A DNA stretch of 6,815 bases, from NCBI GenBank assembly GCA_964477685.1, contig CAYZHK010000074.1:1-6815 (forward strand), written 5' to 3'. Each line of letters begins with the position of its first letter. Positions within the stretch are counted from its first letter, which is position 1. The DNA comes from JACTUC01 sp964477685. GTDB taxonomy: Archaea > Thermoproteota > Methanomethylicia > Methanomethylicales > Methanomethylicaceae. A program made the translations under genes and the position numbers. Of the stretch, positions 4,760 to 6,815 are shown one piece after another. Below the pieces are notes generated by a model that was given only the letters and a program-made list of their open reading frames with translations, ran no database searches and was not told the DNA's origin.

Positions 4760-6283
4760 ATGGCAATGGACGTCATAGAGGTCAAAGAGCTGGTCCACAA
4801 CGGGGTCATTATACCCGTCCTCAAGACCATGGGGTTCAAGATCACTTTCCGTGGTAGAAAGATGGCGCTGACCCCCCAGCAGGAGGAGATGGCGGTGGCC
4901 TGGGTCAGGAAGCTCGGTACCGACTACACCAAGGACAGGGTCTTCATCGCCAATTTCTTCAGGGATTTCGGGGAGGCCCTGGAGATCAAGGAGAAGGTTG
5001 CGCCGGAGGATTTTGATTTTTCCCCCATAGTGCAGTGGGTGGAGGCGGAGAGGGCAAAGAGGGAAACCATGTCCAAGGAGGAGAAGAAGGCTCTGGCCGC
5101 CCAGAGGAAGGCGGCGAGGGAGGAGAACAAGCAGAGGTACGGGTTTGCCCAGGTCAACGGGATGCCCATGGAGATCAGCAACTACATGGTTGAGCCCGCC
5201 TGCATATTCGTGGGCCGCGGGGACCACCCCCTGAGGGGCAGCTGGAAGGCTGGCGTCAGGGCGGATGAGGTGACTCTGAACCTCTCCAAGGGCGCCCCTG
5301 TGCCCGGTCCGCCGGGCGGGGGCAGGTGGAAACAGATCGTCTTTGACCCCTCGTCGCTCTGGATCGCAAGCTGGAGGGACAAGCTGAGGGGGAAGATGAA
5401 GTACGTCTGGCTCTCGGACACCGCCTACATCAAGCAGGTCAGGGACATTGCGAAATTCGAGAAGGCATGGGAGCTGGAGGAGAAGTACAAGGACGTCATG
5501 GAGCACATACGCAGGGGCCTTGGCTCCAAGGATCCCCTGGAGAGGAAGACCGCCACGGTCTGCTACCTCATAGACGCCCTCAAGATGAGGGTTGGTGACG
5601 AGAAGGACGAAGACGAGGCGGACACCGTTGGGGCCACGACCCTTAGGGCAGAGCACGTCAGGTTCAACGGCGACGGCAGCGTCACCTTCGACTTCCTTGG
5701 GAAGGACTGCGTCAGGTGGGTCCACACCATAAAGCCCGAGGGCGCTGTGGTCAGGAACCTGAGAGAATTCGCCGAGGGAGGGGGCGAGACCCTCTTCAGC
5801 GGCGTTAGGTCCCAGAAGGTGAACGCCTACCTGGCCGAGGTGATGCCGGACCTGACGGCAAAGGTCTTCAGGACCTACCATGCATCGACGATCACCAAGA
5901 ATGCCCTGGCCAGGTGCCCCGTTAGGAAAGAGGATCCCACCTACGCCAAGAAACACTGTGCGGTGATGGCAAACCTCGAGGCGGCAAAGGTCTGCAACCA
6001 CAAGCGGAAGCTTCCCAAGACCTGGGAAGAGGGCCTCAGGAAGAAGGAGGAGCGGCTCAGGGAACTGAGGGCTAAGGGGGCGAAGCCAGAGAAGATAAAG
6101 GAGCTTTCGCTGAGGGTCGAGGCGATGAAGCAGACCCGCGACTATAACCTGAACACATCGCTGAAGAACTATATCGACCCCCGGGTCTACGCCGACTGGG
6201 GGAGGCGCATCGACTATGACTGGAAGCAGTACTATTCCAAGTCCCTCCAGAGAAGGTTCGCCTGGGTGGACAGGGAGGGCTAG
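4760..6283 (+). CDS. DNA topoisomerase IB, eukaryotic type
   Basis: A 507-residue type IB topoisomerase, which nicks one DNA strand through a 3'-phosphotyrosine and lets positive or negative supercoils relax without ATP. All five catalytic residues are visible: R277 in LKMRVGDEK, K315 in FDFLGKD, R371 in FRTYHAS, H414 in CNHKRKLPK and the nucleophile Y471 in LKNYIDPRV. They match human R488, K532, R590, H632 and Y723. The N-terminal core (about 8-190) includes FRGRKMALTPQQEEMAVAW, the MSKEEKK helix and FVGRGDHPLRG, all with human counterparts. A basic linker (about 418-465) is shorter than the human one, and the long charged eukaryotic N-terminal domain is absent, as usual in archaea. The ATG at 4760 fits the upstream promoter; another ATG is two codons later. 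The gene diverges from the SMC-like operon across 188 bases. By family this enzyme is typical of Thaumarchaeota and relatives. Identification is secure. Confidence 0.97.
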   Translation: MAMDVIEVKELVHNGVIIPVLKTMGFKITFRGRKMALTPQQEEMAVAWVRKLGTDYTKDRVFIANFFRDFGEALEIKEKVAPEDFDFSPIVQWVEAERAKRETMSKEEKKALAAQRKAAREENKQRYGFAQVNGMPMEISNYMVEPACIFVGRGDHPLRGSWKAGVRADEVTLNLSKGAPVPGPPGGGRWKQIVFDPSSLWIASWRDKLRGKMKYVWLSDTAYIKQVRDIAKFEKAWELEEKYKDVMEHIRRGLGSKDPLERKTATVCYLIDALKMRVGDEKDEDEADTVGATTLRAEHVRFNGDGSVTFDFLGKDCVRWVHTIKPEGAVVRNLREFAEGGGETLFSGVRSQKVNAYLAEVMPDLTAKVFRTYHASTITKNALARCPVRKEDPTYAKKHCAVMANLEAAKVCNHKRKLPKTWEEGLRKKEERLRELRAKGAKPEKIKELSLRVEAMKQTRDYNLNTSLKNYIDPRVYADWGRRIDYDWKQYYSKSLQRRFAWVDREG

Positions 6284-6298
6284 CCTGCTTTCGGTCAG

Positions 6299-6308
6299 AT
6301 TTTTATAG
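6299..6308 (+). promoter_or_regulatory. TATA-like box before the last gene, possibly also a T-rich terminator
   Basis: TTTTTATA lies within ATTTTTATAG, 16 bases after the topoisomerase stop. Its centre is about 28 bases before the GTG at 6332, so transcription would start at or next to that codon and the mRNA would be leaderless. The same five-T run could also end the topoisomerase transcript. A CACCA/TGGTG inverted repeat with a 4-base spacer (6321-6334) covers the start codon. Confidence 0.5.
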
Positions 6309-6331
6309 GGGGGCAGGTTTCACCAGTCTTG

Positions 6332-6815
6332 GTGTCTCGATTGGTCCTGGCCGGAAAAGTCTTCAGGCTCAAGGAGGAAATGGGCCTCACAGCCATCTCT
6401 GCGAAGCTGAAGGGCTACCGCAGCGAGGAGGAATTTTCCTACGGCAAAGAAAACGTGCCGCTTGTGAAGGAGATAGGCAAGCTGGCCCTCACCTCGGATT
6501 CTCTCTATGGAGTCTTCTCACAGGATGTTGCCTTCACAGTTCCGCACCGCGATGGCGAGAGGGTTGTGGTAAAGACCATGGATGCGCCCTTCCTCTTTGC
6601 AAAGGAGGGGGAGAGGATCTATCTCATCGTGCTGGAGAAGAAGAGGGTTGCCAACAACATGGCCAACCAACTCAGCAAAATCCTCTTCATGGGCGCGGGG
6701 AGCATCGTGGAGGCGAAGATAGAGCCGGCCACCCTCAAGAAGTACCATGAGGCCAACCCCGAGGACACCAAGGTGATCTTCTTCGACGGGGTAGACATCC
6801 CCAACATCAGCAAGC
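6332..6815 (+). CDS. Unrecognised protein, 3' truncated by the window end
   Basis: A frame open from the GTG at 6332 to the last base gives 161 codons with no stop. GTG is preferred because the TATA-like box at 6299-6308 would start transcription almost on it; a TTG just before it at 6329 and another at 6341 are alternatives, and the first ATG, at 6380, would cut off a well-formed N-terminus. The protein starts SRLVLAGKVFRLKEEMGLTA and reads as alternating strands and helices. Notable stretches are VVVKTMDAPFLFAKEGE, a strand YLIVLEKKRVANNMANQLSK leading into a helix, and, near the window end, KVIFFDGVDIPNIS. There is no signal peptide, transmembrane segment, cysteine cluster or nucleotide-binding motif in the visible part. 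Codon use (AGG arginine, G/C-ending codons) agrees with its neighbours. I do not recognise the family. It follows topoisomerase IB by 48 bases but appears to have its own promoter, so a functional link is weak. Confidence 0.72.
   Translation, partial: MSRLVLAGKVFRLKEEMGLTAISAKLKGYRSEEEFSYGKENVPLVKEIGKLALTSDSLYGVFSQDVAFTVPHRDGERVVVKTMDAPFLFAKEGERIYLIVLEKKRVANNMANQLSKILFMGAGSIVEAKIEPATLKKYHEANPEDTKVIFFDGVDIPNISK

Noticed and set aside
4688..6001. A 437-codon minus-strand open frame
   Set aside because: It lies almost wholly antisense to topoisomerase IB and reads as low-complexity G/L/P/R/H-rich protein, typical of a shadow frame in G+C-rich DNA.

Overview
The window is archaeal. The clearest marker is a complete eukaryotic-type DNA topoisomerase IB with all five catalytic residues. 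Among archaea I know this enzyme mainly from Thaumarchaeota/Aigarchaeota (class Nitrososphaeria). Other archaeal signs are TATA-type promoters placed for leaderless or short-leader mRNAs and the end of an Lhr-type helicase. Coding DNA is about 60% G+C by spot count and arginine is mostly AGG, which would suit a deep-branching, possibly thermophilic member. That placement is inference.

Layout. Positions 1-1154 (+) are the 3' part of an Lhr-type superfamily 2 helicase with a four-cysteine zinc motif. Positions 1155-1461 are a gene-free gap between convergent genes. It holds an A+T-rich island (1211-1420, about 35% G+C) full of small inverted repeats. Positions 1462-4571 (-) form a tight three-gene operon, read in the order SMC-like ATPase, kleisin-like protein, tandem winged-helix protein, with genes overlapping by about 44 and 8 nt. 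Positions 4572-4759 are a divergent promoter region with two opposed TATA-like boxes and several palindromes. Positions 4760-6283 (+) are topoisomerase IB. From 6332 (+) an unrecognised gene, probably GTG-started and leaderless, runs off the window.

The most interesting content is the three-gene operon. The ATPase has a Walker B/D-loop resembling eukaryotic Smc6, a signature motif and Q-loop resembling Smc5, very short coiled-coil arms, and no room for a normal hinge. The second protein resembles Nse4 at both ends. The third resembles the MAGE domain of Nse3. Together they look like a minimal one-SMC, one-kleisin, one-KITE version of the eukaryotic Smc5/6 complex. It is transcribed divergently from topoisomerase IB, which suggests, but does not prove, a shared role in handling supercoiled or entangled DNA. 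I could not run a search, so similarity is judged by eye and novelty is unverified.
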